A stretch of DNA of 14,366 nt from Woeseiaceae bacterium (GCA_022866645.1 JALHUQ010000127.1:1-14366); one strand, 5' to 3'. Shown: positions 1 to 8,252, counted from the first letter of the stretch. A program made the numbers and translations. The notes: generated by a model from the sequence alone, not told the origin.

Positions 1-336
1 AGCGGCTCCGGACCCGGCTTCCTTGCGTGCCCGCTTCGCCAACGCCACCGACAGCAACATTAGCGCGTCCGCCTCCTCGGAGGACATGCCGCGCTTGCCA
101 AAGCCCTCGCGACTCGCCTGGTAGCTGGCAGTCGCCAGGCACTCGGCGCCGGCATCGAGGTACGCATGATGCGCCGCGACTATCGCGTCGGGATTCGTCT
201 GTAACAGGGACGCCGACCAAAGATCATTGCCGATGTCACAGCCCTGCGCCTCAAGTTGTGTTGCCAGGCCGCCATCGAGTAATAGTGGCTGATCGCGGTC
301 CAGCAGGCGGGTAAATGTTGAATTCGATTGCGACAT
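1..336 (-). CDS. Homocysteine S-methyltransferase, MmuM-like (N-terminal part; cut by window edge)
   Basis: This is the first 112 codons of a gene that runs off the left edge. The translation starts MSQSNSTFTRLLDRDQPLLL and continues with DGGLATQLEAQG, the N-terminal signature of the homocysteine-binding barrel. It then has NDLWSA and the segment LDAGAECLATASYQAS, which match the MmuM/YagD type. Family members move a methyl group from S-methylmethionine, SAM or sometimes another onium donor to homocysteine, giving methionine in the cytoplasm. The zinc-binding cysteines lie in the missing C-terminal part, so catalytic competence cannot be judged. The ATG at 336-334 lies 14 bp after the MOSC gene's stop with no clear Shine-Dalgarno, so it is probably translated from the operon mRNA by coupling. 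Its presence at the end of an operon with a GcvT-like methyltransferase suggests a role in recycling methyl groups. The family call is firm; the donor is unknown. Confidence 0.85.
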   Translation of the reverse strand, partial: MSQSNSTFTRLLDRDQPLLLDGGLATQLEAQGCDIGNDLWSASLLQTNPDAIVAAHHAYLDAGAECLATASYQASREGFGKRGMSSEEADALMLLSVALAKRARKEAGSGAA

Positions 337-350
337 AGGCGGCGATATTA

Positions 351-935
351 TCAGTCAGGCGAGCGGGCAAGCCACGACGGATGTTGGTAGGGAGTAATCT
401 CAACCTCGTCACCAACGCTAATCTTGCCGGCGACCTCGACAACGCCGACCAGTCCACGCGTTAACTTTGCCGCTTTCGAAAACGCTGTGTTTTCCAAAGC
501 CTTGCCTGAATTGGTCTTCAGCGCGTTTGCGAGCCTGCTACTGATGTCCAAACAGGGCGGATTGTATTCCGCGACCATGAGCTCCGCGCCGGACGGAAAA
601 CGCAGGATTGTTCCTTTTGGTAGTCGAGACAATTCGTCGATACCCTCAAGACAGATATTTGCACCGACGGCAGCACCCGACAGCGGTTCGGCGAGATCCA
701 TCGCGGCCTGAATTTGAGCCAGCTCCTCGACGGACATCGCAGACCATTGTCGCTCGTTGCGCCGTATCGTTCCTTTCGGCTGCTTGTCGCCAGCCCATGC
801 TTTTCGAGTATACGAACGATGATGATCGCCAACGACACCGTCCAGTTCAACGATGATTGCGGTCTGCTGCTCTTTGGCGGTTTGATCGCTGATCCCGGCG
901 TGTACGGACGCAACCGTTGCCGTAATAGTAGCCAT
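351..935 (-). CDS. Small MOSC-domain protein
   Basis: A 194-residue protein that is essentially one MOSC domain. Visible family features are GANICLEGIDELSRLPKGT (about residues 91-109), FPSGAELMVAEYNPPC with the conserved cysteine at 128, and RGLVGVVEVAGKISVGDEVEI near the C terminus. MOSC domains bind sulfurated molybdenum cofactor. Small stand-alone members such as YiiM take part in reduction of N-hydroxylated compounds, but whether this protein is an enzyme or a carrier cannot be told. It has no signal peptide or membrane segment, so it is probably cytosolic. The ATG shares one base with the TAA of the upstream TIM-barrel gene (TAATG), and GGAGAACGAG lies just before it, which indicates translational coupling. 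No molybdenum enzyme is visible in the window, so its partner, if any, is elsewhere. Confidence 0.85.
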   Translation of the reverse strand: MATITATVASVHAGISDQTAKEQQTAIIVELDGVVGDHHRSYTRKAWAGDKQPKGTIRRNERQWSAMSVEELAQIQAAMDLAEPLSGAAVGANICLEGIDELSRLPKGTILRFPSGAELMVAEYNPPCLDISSRLANALKTNSGKALENTAFSKAAKLTRGLVGVVEVAGKISVGDEVEITPYQHPSWLARSPD

Positions 936-1780
936 TATTTCTCGTTCTCCAGATCTGTCCAGATCTCTCTCACCCAGTCACGGATTTGCAAGGACTCTTC
1001 CCAGCGGTCTGACAACTCGTTCTGATTGCCGTCCGTGATTGCATACGGGGGCGGACCCAGCTCGCACAAGAATACCAGCGTCGCGTCATCGGCATTGCGT
1101 TTGCGCCATGCTCGCATGCCCTCTTTCCACCAGGCTTTGAAGATCTCTACCCACACCTGATGCTGCGGAAAATTGATTTGTATTTGCACCTGCTCACGAT
1201 TCGCGACACGCCCCTGAAAACAATCGGAACGATTCAGCACTGAACTGATGTAACCCTGGTCGCGATCCGGGATCGGCGAGCGCAACTCCCGATCAACGAC
1301 GAAGTGCGAGAGGTCCGCACACAGTCGCATCTCAGGAACGAGGTCCATCAACTGCAGTGTGAAATAGAGGTCGTTGAGCAAACCATCGCGATGCGTTTCA
1401 AACAGCAGCGGCATATTGCGCGCCGCCGCCTCCGCGATCCAGCGCCGCACATCAGCGACCGCGTCCTCGGGCTTGATTGGCATCACGCCGCTGATCACGT
1501 TAACCATGCATGAGCGAATCTCCACCGCAAAGTCGATGATCGGAACCATGTCGTCCGATGTGTAAGGAAACGCGTTGACCATAGAACCGAGACCATGCCG
1601 CTCGAACAAATGGACGTACTCACGACATTGCGAAATCTCTGCGACCGACGGGTCGATGCAAGCGCCATCAAAACCGGCGTCAGCGATCATCGCGAACGCG
1701 ACCTCCTTGCTGCGCTCTGGCCGCTTCGGGTTACGGAGCTCCATCCCCCAAAGCGATTGATATATCTCAAGTTTCTGCAC
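935..1780 (-). CDS. Xylose-isomerase-like TIM-barrel protein (sugar phosphate isomerase/epimerase family)
   Basis: A 281-residue protein of the AP-endonuclease-2/xylose-isomerase-like TIM-barrel fold. Likely metal ligands appear at the barrel positions expected for the family: LLFETHRD (E128, H130), CADLSHF (D156, H159) and CELGPPPYA (E240). Members are isomerases, epimerases or related divalent-metal enzymes on small polar substrates; this one's substrate cannot be assigned. I place the start at the GTG at 1780-1778 because GAGAGG (1792-1787) sits 6 nt upstream and the protein then opens MQKLEIYQSLWGMEL, a normal first beta strand. A GTG at 1801 in the same frame would add seven residues but has no such site. 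It overlaps the acyl-CoA synthetase gene by 14 bp and ends in a TAATG junction with the MOSC gene, so it is clearly within the operon. Confidence 0.8.
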   Translation of the reverse strand: MQKLEIYQSLWGMELRNPKRPERSKEVAFAMIADAGFDGACIDPSVAEISQCREYVHLFERHGLGSMVNAFPYTSDDMVPIIDFAVEIRSCMVNVISGVMPIKPEDAVADVRRWIAEAAARNMPLLFETHRDGLLNDLYFTLQLMDLVPEMRLCADLSHFVVDRELRSPIPDRDQGYISSVLNRSDCFQGRVANREQVQIQINFPQHQVWVEIFKAWWKEGMRAWRKRNADDATLVFLCELGPPPYAITDGNQNELSDRWEESLQIRDWVREIWTDLENEK

Positions 1781-3875
1781 GGCCGTCCTCTCTTCGATCA
1801 CGGCCCACGACCAGCGCGTCGACAGCGATTGCTCCGCCTTCGTTCACGATAACCGGGTTCACGTCGACTTCTGCCAGTACGTCGCGCAGCGCGTGAGCCA
1901 TGACGGAAAACTTCGCCGCCAGCGCGCAGAAGGCATCGGTATTCACCGCCGGCGCACCACGGACTCCGGCGAACAGCGGTTTCAACTTCAGACGACCCAG
2001 GCAACGGCGCGCGTGATCCGCATCGAAGGGCGGTATTGCGAATTGCACATCCGAGATAGTCTCCGCCAGCACGCCGCCGAACCCGAGCAGCACGACGGGT
2101 CCGAATTGTGCGTCTCGTTTCAGACCCAGAATCATTTCAACACCCGGGTCCACCACTGCTGCAACGAGCACGTCATCGCCGAGCCGCCCACGCATCAGTG
2201 CGTACATTTGACGTAGCTGCTCTTCATCGGCAATACCAACGATGACGCCGCCTTGATCCGACTTGTGCAGCAAGCCCTTCTTCGCTGTTTTGAGCACCAC
2301 CGGGTAGGCGCAACGGGTTGCCGCCGCAAGGACGCTATCTTCATCGACAGCCGCGAATGACGACGATGTTGCTACCCCGAACTCAGACAACAGGGTCAGG
2401 GAGTCCAACTCACTCAGAGTCTCACCGCTTCGCAGTCGACTCTGCCAATATTCTACGATCTTGCTGTCAGGCTCTGCGAACTCACTATGACCACGCAACA
2501 GAAAATCGCGATAAGCGAACAGCGCGTTTACGCCCTTCAGAAACCGGCTGACGCCATCAAGGACGGGGAAGCCCGCATGCGTGCTGGTCACAACGGCGTC
2601 GTCGCACCCGCTGCCCTGAGTGGCAGACACCAGTGCAACCGGTTTGCCGGACTCGGCCCGAGCACGTTGCATGTAAGTAAGGTAGTTCGGATAGATCTTA
2701 CCGAAGGGCCCTCTGTCGTGAATGACAACGCCGAGCGCCGCGCCCGGATCCTGCAGCATGAGTGTCAGTCCGCGCGTCATCTTTTGTGATGCGTCTGGAC
2801 CGCCACGGCTCCATGCATCCAGAGGATTTATGGCGGGCAGTTCCGGGTCAATAACTTCTGTGAGTTTTTTTACTGTGTCTTCGCACAGCTCAGTCAGTGG
2901 CACGTCGGCATCGTCGGCGAGATCAACGAGTAACTGTCGCTCGCCGCCTGAGTCGTGTATTGACACCAAGCCACCGGCGCCGACCGGATGCAATTCCGCA
3001 AACAGTATGAGCATGGCCGTAAACTCGTCCTGATCGCGGGCTCGCTGTACGCCATAGCGGTCGAATAATGCCGCATAAGTTGCGTCATCCCCGGCCATCG
3101 CGCCCGTGTGAGAAACGGTGAGCTGCGCCGACTTCTCAGTTCTGCCAACCTTGAGCGCAACAATCGGAATCCGCCGACGCGCTGCTTTTTCCAGCGCCGA
3201 CCGGAAACCGTCCGGATTACGTGCCGTTTCCAAAAACAGCCCGACGACACGCGTTTCGGGTAACTCCAGCGCAAAGTCGAGGTACTCGTCCATCGTTGTG
3301 CTGAGTTCGTTGCCCGCCGAGACGGCCAGATTGATTCGCAGCCGTTCTTCGCAGTCAATAATGCCGGACATGCCGGCGCCGGAGTGGCTGATCAGTGTGA
3401 CGTTGCCTGGCGCGGCGTGCATCGCACTATCGAAACCGCAGGTCCAGACATGATCGCGAACATTGTAGTAGCCCATACCGTTCGCGCCGCATGCCAGCAT
3501 TCCCGCGTCTTTGATCTTCTTCTGGACTCTGACCTTCAGGGGTGGGTCTGAGTCATCATCCAATACCAGTGTCGACTGGATTACGGCAGCGGGTACGCCG
3601 GCGGCGATCGCATCATCAAGCGCAGCCTCCAGGCGATGATCGCCAACGGCGAAGATGACGAGGTCCGGCACTTCGGGAAGTTCGGACAGCGTTGCGTAGC
3701 AACGATGATTCTGTATTTCGTCGTAGCGCGGATTGACCGGGTAAATGCGACCTGTGTAGGCGCCTTTACCGAGATTCCTGAGAGCCCACTCGCCCACCGA
3801 ATCAGGTCGTTTTGACGCACCGACAACCGCGACGGATTTCGGTCGCAGCAACGGATCCAGACGATGCTTTTTCAC
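1767..3875 (-). CDS. ADP-forming acyl-CoA synthetase (fused alpha/beta, ATP-grasp type)
   Basis: A 702-residue single-chain member of the NDP-forming acyl-CoA synthetase superfamily, which makes a CoA thioester from a carboxylate with ATP going to ADP and phosphate. Domain order: CoA-binding Rossmann domain (about 5-140, with SVAVVGASKRPDSVGEW); succinyl-CoA-ligase-like domains (about 150-450) carrying VSHTGAMAGDD, where H256 is the expected phosphohistidine; and a C-terminal ATP-grasp domain (about 475-700) with YPVVLKTAKKGLLHKSD and PVVLLGFGGVLAE. No GNAT acetyltransferase domain follows, so it is not a Pat-type protein acetylase. Homologous enzymes accept acetate, pimelate or aromatic acids such as ferulate, so the substrate is open. 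The start is a GTG at 3875-3873, 12 bp after the methyltransferase stop; no nearby in-frame ATG fits. With the acyl-CoA dehydrogenase on the other arm it suggests that the pathway passes through CoA esters. Confidence 0.9.
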   Translation of the reverse strand: MKKHRLDPLLRPKSVAVVGASKRPDSVGEWALRNLGKGAYTGRIYPVNPRYDEIQNHRCYATLSELPEVPDLVIFAVGDHRLEAALDDAIAAGVPAAVIQSTLVLDDDSDPPLKVRVQKKIKDAGMLACGANGMGYYNVRDHVWTCGFDSAMHAAPGNVTLISHSGAGMSGIIDCEERLRINLAVSAGNELSTTMDEYLDFALELPETRVVGLFLETARNPDGFRSALEKAARRRIPIVALKVGRTEKSAQLTVSHTGAMAGDDATYAALFDRYGVQRARDQDEFTAMLILFAELHPVGAGGLVSIHDSGGERQLLVDLADDADVPLTELCEDTVKKLTEVIDPELPAINPLDAWSRGGPDASQKMTRGLTLMLQDPGAALGVVIHDRGPFGKIYPNYLTYMQRARAESGKPVALVSATQGSGCDDAVVTSTHAGFPVLDGVSRFLKGVNALFAYRDFLLRGHSEFAEPDSKIVEYWQSRLRSGETLSELDSLTLLSEFGVATSSSFAAVDEDSVLAAATRCAYPVVLKTAKKGLLHKSDQGGVIVGIADEEQLRQMYALMRGRLGDDVLVAAVVDPGVEMILGLKRDAQFGPVVLLGFGGVLAETISDVQFAIPPFDADHARRCLGRLKLKPLFAGVRGAPAVNTDAFCALAAKFSVMAHALRDVLAEVDVNPVIVNEGGAIAVDALVVGRDRREDGRAET
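1787..1792 (-). promoter_or_regulatory. Ribosome binding site deciding the TIM-barrel gene start
   Basis: On the minus strand GAGAGG lies 6 nt before the GTG at 1780-1778, inside the 3' end of the acyl-CoA synthetase gene. It favours this GTG over the in-frame GTG at 1801, which has no comparable site. Confidence 0.6.
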
Positions 3876-3887
3876 CTCGCGACCAGG

Positions 3888-5090
3888 CTAATACGGTCCT
3901 GGTGGCGTTGCTCCGCGGCGCGGCGGGAACCAGAATGGCTTGTCGACGACCATAGCCTTCGCCATCGTTCGGTTCCAGTGCATCTCGCGTTGGTAGTAAA
4001 CCTCGACCCAAAGCTCATCGCCGGGCTTGCCATGCGGTGCCCGCACCGTACCGAGCGCAATATTCTGTTTGCAGACGGGCGACCAGGCGGCAGACGTAAT
4101 AAATCCGATTTCCTTTTTCTTACCCTTTTCTTTCGCGTAGATGTAGGAACTGTGTGCCGGTTTGTTGCCGGCAATATCAAGCTTCACCAATTGCCAGGTC
4201 GAGCCGCGACGCTTTTCTTCAGCCAACGCACGGCGACCATTAAAATTCGGTTTCTTGAAGTCGACCAGCCATTCCAAGCCAAGCTCCAGCGGTGACCGGG
4301 AACGCCCGGTTCGCACGGTTTCGTCGGCTGGCAAGAACTCCGTGTAAGGCGCGAGATAACCCGCTTCGATGCGCGCCAGTTCCAGCGCATGCGTGCCGAT
4401 CGCGCGGATCTTGTACAGCTCGCCGGCCTTGAACAGCGCATCCCAGAGGTCCAGTGCCTTGCTCGGCTCAATCCACAACTCGTAACCGAGGTCTGCCGTA
4501 AATCCGGTCCGCGACACCATCATCTCCACGCCCTGGAAATCGACGTGCATGAGCCCAAAAGGCTTCAGTTGATCAAGACCTTTAATGCCCATCGCATTCA
4601 GTATGCTGAACGAGGTTGGACCTTGAACGGCAAGCGCGGCGACCCGCTCGGTTTCGTGCACGATCGACACGTCGAATCCAATCGTGGCCGCCTGCAACCA
4701 GGCGAAATGTCGCTCCTGCGAACAAAGTCGGTACTCGCCTTCACGCAAATGGAAGATGGTGCCGTCGTCGATCACCTGGCCCTGATCATCGCACCAGACG
4801 GCATAGGCAACTCGGCCGGCCTTGATTTTCGCCATATCACGAGTGACCAGGCGATTCAGGTACTCCATCGCGTCGGGACCGGTAATCCGGTATTTAGTCA
4901 TTGGCGAAATATCGAAAACGCCCGTGCCATTGCGAATAGCGAAGTACTCCAGGTCCCCGCAGTACAGAGCGTTCGGACTTGAGTAGCCTTTCCACTCGTG
5001 CCACTCATTAAGGAAATCGAGCTGTTCAACACGCGGAAAAAACGGCGTCTTCAGGCGTCCTTGGTGAACGGGGTCCCTTACGGTTGTCAT
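3888..5090 (-). CDS. GcvT/DmdA-like folate-dependent aminomethyltransferase or demethylase
   Basis: A 400-residue GcvT-fold protein. Visible motifs are TGVFDISPMTKYRITGPDA (about 56-74), QGQVIDDGTIF with the paired aspartates 108-109 where GcvT has its catalytic aspartate, the folate-fold motif LAVQGP (153-158), and RTGFTADLGYELW (194-206). Family members move a one-carbon or methyl group to tetrahydrofolate: GcvT in glycine cleavage, DmdA on DMSP, LigM/DesA on aromatic methyl ethers. There is no GcvP, GcvH or lipoyl protein nearby, which argues against glycine cleavage. The N-terminal TPFFPRVE stretch recalls, from memory, the opening of DmdA, but the paired aspartates are GcvT-like. The ATG is preceded by GGGAG and lies 1 bp after the stop of the flavoprotein gene, so the two are co-translated. 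A methylated amine or onium compound is the likely substrate class (inference). Confidence 0.85.
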   Translation of the reverse strand: MTTVRDPVHQGRLKTPFFPRVEQLDFLNEWHEWKGYSSPNALYCGDLEYFAIRNGTGVFDISPMTKYRITGPDAMEYLNRLVTRDMAKIKAGRVAYAVWCDDQGQVIDDGTIFHLREGEYRLCSQERHFAWLQAATIGFDVSIVHETERVAALAVQGPTSFSILNAMGIKGLDQLKPFGLMHVDFQGVEMMVSRTGFTADLGYELWIEPSKALDLWDALFKAGELYKIRAIGTHALELARIEAGYLAPYTEFLPADETVRTGRSRSPLELGLEWLVDFKKPNFNGRRALAEEKRRGSTWQLVKLDIAGNKPAHSSYIYAKEKGKKKEIGFITSAAWSPVCKQNIALGTVRAPHGKPGDELWVEVYYQREMHWNRTMAKAMVVDKPFWFPPRRGATPPGPY

Positions 5091-5091
5091 G

Positions 5092-6630
5092 CTATTTCTC
5101 CCGGCTCAAGATGGCCCGCGCCGCGTTCCGGCCTGCCGCACCGCTAACACCGCCACCCGGGTGCGCCCCTGCGCCGCACAGATAGACGCCTTCAATCGGC
5201 AAACGATACTGCGCCGCGCCATTAACAGGGCGAACAAACAGGAATTGATCGAGCGTTAGCTCAGCGTGATGCCAGTGACCGCCGCTCATGTGAAACTCGC
5301 TTTCGATATCGGCAGGCGTCAGTAACTCGCTTGCCGTGATGTGTTGTTCGATATCCGGCATGTACTTCGCCAGCGTAGACAGGATTACTTTCAGAAATTC
5401 GGCTTTCGCCGCTGCCGTCCAAGCGCCTTTCAAATCGTAGGGGGCGTATTGCACGATAGCCGACATGACGTGCTTGCCCGAGGGGGCGAGCGTTTCGTCG
5501 CGGAAACTCGGAAAAGTGATCTCAATAACCGGGTTCGGTGAGCTTTCTCCATACTTGGCCGGGTTGAACGCGCGTTCCACGTAGTGCTCGGTCGGTGCGA
5601 TGATAATGCGCTCGGCGTAGTCCTTCTTGGACAGTCCTTCGATAGTGGGTAGTCCGTCCAGCGCGAGATGCAGCTTGGCTGCGTTGCCTTTGGCGCGCAG
5701 GTGCGAAACTCGCCGCGCGAAACCTGTCTCCGCATGCTTTGCCCCAATTAACTTCATCACCGTAGTTTTCGGATCGGCGTTCGAGATCACCATCAGGCTT
5801 TCGAAATGTTCACCGGCCTCTGTATCTACGCCGGTCGCTCGTCCGTTACTGATCACTATGCGCTTCACGGGCGTAGCGGTACGTATGGTCACTCCCGCAC
5901 TGCGAGCGGCGTGAGCCAATTCATTGCTGACACTGCCCATACCACCTGCCGGTACTGAAGTACGACCGTGGTCGCCAGCCAGCCGGTAGAGATAAGTCAA
6001 GATGGTGTTTGGTGATCGCGGACCGAGATGCGTTCCCAGCACTGCATCCAGACAAATCGCGCCTTTCAGCAAGGGGTGCTCGAATCGCTCGGTGACCTCA
6101 TCGTGTATGTTCATGCCGATTAGCCGCAAGAACTCCTGCATCTCTTCTTTACCCAGCATGCGTAAATCGAGACCGAGTTGACCAAGTGTCATCAGGTCTT
6201 TGAAATTTTTCGTCCCGAGACGTGGTGGTGGTTTGTTGAAAAACTTCCTCAGCAAATCCGAGAACCGCGTCATGCGTTTGTGAAAGGCACGATACTGTTC
6301 GGCGTCATTCTCAGAAACACCTTCTACGCTGCCCGCCTTGAGACGCAGATGTTTGCCATCTTCACTCAATGCGATCGTCGTCATATCTTCGCTCGCCAGT
6401 CGCGTAACGAGTTTCAGGTCTTTGCGAACTTCCGGCTGCAGTTGATACAGCAGGTGCGCACAAGCGGAGACCGAATAGCCTTCTGTAAATTCTCGCGTGA
6501 CCGCCGCGCCTCCGACCTGCTCGTTGGCCTCCAGCACCAGCACTTTCTTGCCGGCCCTGGCCAGCAAGGCAGAACACACCAGGCCGTTGTGGCCGGCACC
6601 CACTACGATTGCATCGTATTTGTTATCCAT
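5092..6630 (-). CDS. PYROXD2/phytoene-desaturase-like FAD oxidoreductase, paralogue 1
   Basis: A 512-residue flavoprotein. The N terminus has the dinucleotide-binding fold DAIVVGAGHNGLVCSALL (GAGHNG at 11-16), followed by the FAD ribose acidic residue in VLVLEANEQVGGAA. The C terminus has YLCGAGAHPGGGVSGAAG, the second FAD-contacting segment of the CrtI/PYROXD2 group. Members oxidise or isomerise C-C or C-N bonds. No carotenoid genes are present, so desaturation of phytoene is unlikely, and amine oxidation fits the neighbours better (inference). No signal peptide or obvious membrane segment is seen. The gene begins 5 bp after the stop of a second enzyme of the same family, with which it shares most of its C-terminal third, for example ELTLDQFLFVRP here and ELTMDQLLFNRP there. 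The pair probably arose by duplication. Confidence 0.88.
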   Translation of the reverse strand: MDNKYDAIVVGAGHNGLVCSALLARAGKKVLVLEANEQVGGAAVTREFTEGYSVSACAHLLYQLQPEVRKDLKLVTRLASEDMTTIALSEDGKHLRLKAGSVEGVSENDAEQYRAFHKRMTRFSDLLRKFFNKPPPRLGTKNFKDLMTLGQLGLDLRMLGKEEMQEFLRLIGMNIHDEVTERFEHPLLKGAICLDAVLGTHLGPRSPNTILTYLYRLAGDHGRTSVPAGGMGSVSNELAHAARSAGVTIRTATPVKRIVISNGRATGVDTEAGEHFESLMVISNADPKTTVMKLIGAKHAETGFARRVSHLRAKGNAAKLHLALDGLPTIEGLSKKDYAERIIIAPTEHYVERAFNPAKYGESSPNPVIEITFPSFRDETLAPSGKHVMSAIVQYAPYDLKGAWTAAAKAEFLKVILSTLAKYMPDIEQHITASELLTPADIESEFHMSGGHWHHAELTLDQFLFVRPVNGAAQYRLPIEGVYLCGAGAHPGGGVSGAAGRNAARAILSREK

Positions 6631-6635
6631 TATTG

Positions 6636-8252
6636 TTAGTCATCCCCAAAATTCTCAGGTACGGTGTTGGGGCGTTTGAGATCGCTCAGTATCTCCCGAG
6701 CCGCGTTCGCTCCCGGAGCCGCCATGATGCCGCCACCCGGATGAGTACTCGATCCACACATATACAAACCACCCACTGGTCCACGGTATTGCGCGTAACC
6801 TGGAATGGGTCGGTTGAACAGCAATTGATCCATCGTCAATTCACCGTGGAAGATGTTGCCTTCGGTGATTCCTATTTCCGCTTCTATGTCCTGCGGCGTA
6901 CGAATCTCGGCGTGCAGGATCAGGTCCTTGAAGTCCGGACTGTAATTAGCAATTTGATTGATGACCGTCTTGCCGAAGGCTTCCTTCTCGTCCGCTGTCC
7001 ACGCACGACCCTCTATCTGGTGCGGGCAGTACTGCACGAAACAGCTCATGAAATGTTTGCCAGGCGGCGCCATGGTCGGATCGCTCAGGGTCGGGATGAG
7101 CATGTCGATGTAGGGATCCTTGGACCAGGTGCCGTCTTTCCAGTCGTCGTACGCGCGCTCCATACGTTCCATGCTATCGATGAAGTGCATGTCGCTGTGA
7201 TAAAGCGAGCTTCCCTCTGGCAAAGCCGGAAAAGTTGGCAGGCCGTCAAGAGCAATGTTGACCTTGCCGGACGAGCCACGAATTTTGAAATTCTCGACAC
7301 GACGATGAAATTTCTCGGGCAGATCATTCTTATCCATGCAAGTCAGGAAAGTCCGTTTGACGTCCATCGCCGAGACCACAATGTCCGCATGAATCTCATC
7401 GCCGTTGTCCAGAGCAACGCCAACCGTTTTGCCGTTCTTGACGATAATCTGGGCGACACCCGCTTCGGTGCGTATTTCGCCACCGGCTGCCTGAAACGCT
7501 CCCGCAATCGCTTTGGCGACGGCGCCCGTGCCGCCACGAGCAAACCCCCAAGATCCGGCGTTGCCGTCGACCTCGCCCATGTAATGGTGCAGTAATACGT
7601 AAGCGGTACCAGGTGAGTGTATGCCAAGCGCCGTACCGATAATGCCGCTACCGGAAAGCGCAGTCTTGATGACGTCGGTCTCGAAGTACTCACCCAGATA
7701 ATCAGCAACGCTCATCGTCCAGAAGCGTATCGTTTCGTGCATGCGGTCTTCGCCCATGTCCATGAACTTGCCGCCTATGCGTGCGAGTTCCATCAGGTCT
7801 TTGGGCTTGAATGAGGTTGGGTCCGGTGGCGTGCTCAGCAGGAAGTCTCGAATGAATCGGCACTGCCTCATTACGTCCGCCGAGTAGCTCTTGTAAGCAT
7901 CCGCGTCGTGCCGGGAAAATCGAGCCATTTCACGATAGGCCACTTCGTCGTCGTGATAGCCACCGTAGTAATCGCCGTTTTGCATGAACTGCACCGAACC
8001 GCCATAGGGCGTTACCTGCAGGCCGTGCTTGTGCAACTCCAGTGAACGATAGATTTCCGGACGCAGCAAACTGCACACATACGAGCAGTTCGAGTACCAC
8101 CAGTCCTTGTAGAGGTTACGACTGACGGTGGCGCCACCGATGTAGTCGTTCTTCTCCACGCAGACGACGTCCAGCCCTGCCTTGGCTAGAAATGCTGCGT
8201 TCGTCAGCCCGTTGTGACCGGCACCGACGACGATAGCGTCATAAGTTTTCAT
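6636..8252 (-). CDS. PYROXD2/phytoene-desaturase-like FAD oxidoreductase, paralogue 2
   Basis: A 538-residue flavoprotein opening MKTYDAIVVGAGHNGLTNAA, with GAGHNG at 10-15 and CVEKNDYIGGATVSR after the second strand, and ending with YMCGSSTHPGGGIMAAPG for FAD contact. It is a clear paralogue of the next gene downstream. It carries an extra region in the middle (YHSDMHFIDSMERMERAYDDW and around) that is more acidic and longer than in its partner. The reading frame stays open for 45 codons upstream to 8387, but the ATG at 8252 is chosen because it begins the FAD fold directly, overlaps the aminotransferase stop as ATGA, and has GGAGGG 11 nt upstream. The substrate is unknown; oxidation of an amine or of a C-C bond next to one fits the context. 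Two such enzymes in a row could act in sequence or as a heterodimer. Confidence 0.88.
   Translation of the reverse strand: MKTYDAIVVGAGHNGLTNAAFLAKAGLDVVCVEKNDYIGGATVSRNLYKDWWYSNCSYVCSLLRPEIYRSLELHKHGLQVTPYGGSVQFMQNGDYYGGYHDDEVAYREMARFSRHDADAYKSYSADVMRQCRFIRDFLLSTPPDPTSFKPKDLMELARIGGKFMDMGEDRMHETIRFWTMSVADYLGEYFETDVIKTALSGSGIIGTALGIHSPGTAYVLLHHYMGEVDGNAGSWGFARGGTGAVAKAIAGAFQAAGGEIRTEAGVAQIIVKNGKTVGVALDNGDEIHADIVVSAMDVKRTFLTCMDKNDLPEKFHRRVENFKIRGSSGKVNIALDGLPTFPALPEGSSLYHSDMHFIDSMERMERAYDDWKDGTWSKDPYIDMLIPTLSDPTMAPPGKHFMSCFVQYCPHQIEGRAWTADEKEAFGKTVINQIANYSPDFKDLILHAEIRTPQDIEAEIGITEGNIFHGELTMDQLLFNRPIPGYAQYRGPVGGLYMCGSSTHPGGGIMAAPGANAAREILSDLKRPNTVPENFGDD

Noticed and set aside
3888..5090. Calling the gene dmdA (DMSP demethylase)
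   Set aside because: Some N-terminal resemblance exists, but the GcvT-like aspartate pair and the absence of an AMP-forming dmdB-type ligase leave the substrate open.
6609..7595. A 328-codon open frame on the plus strand
   Set aside because: It lies antisense to the paralogue-2 flavoprotein, which shows clear FAD motifs at both ends. The plus-strand translation has no recognisable family feature and no ribosome site.
5092..8252. Carotenoid biosynthesis (phytoene desaturase pair)
   Set aside because: No crtB, crtE or other carotenoid gene is present. The C-terminal motifs fit the PYROXD2-like group, and the neighbours are catabolic.
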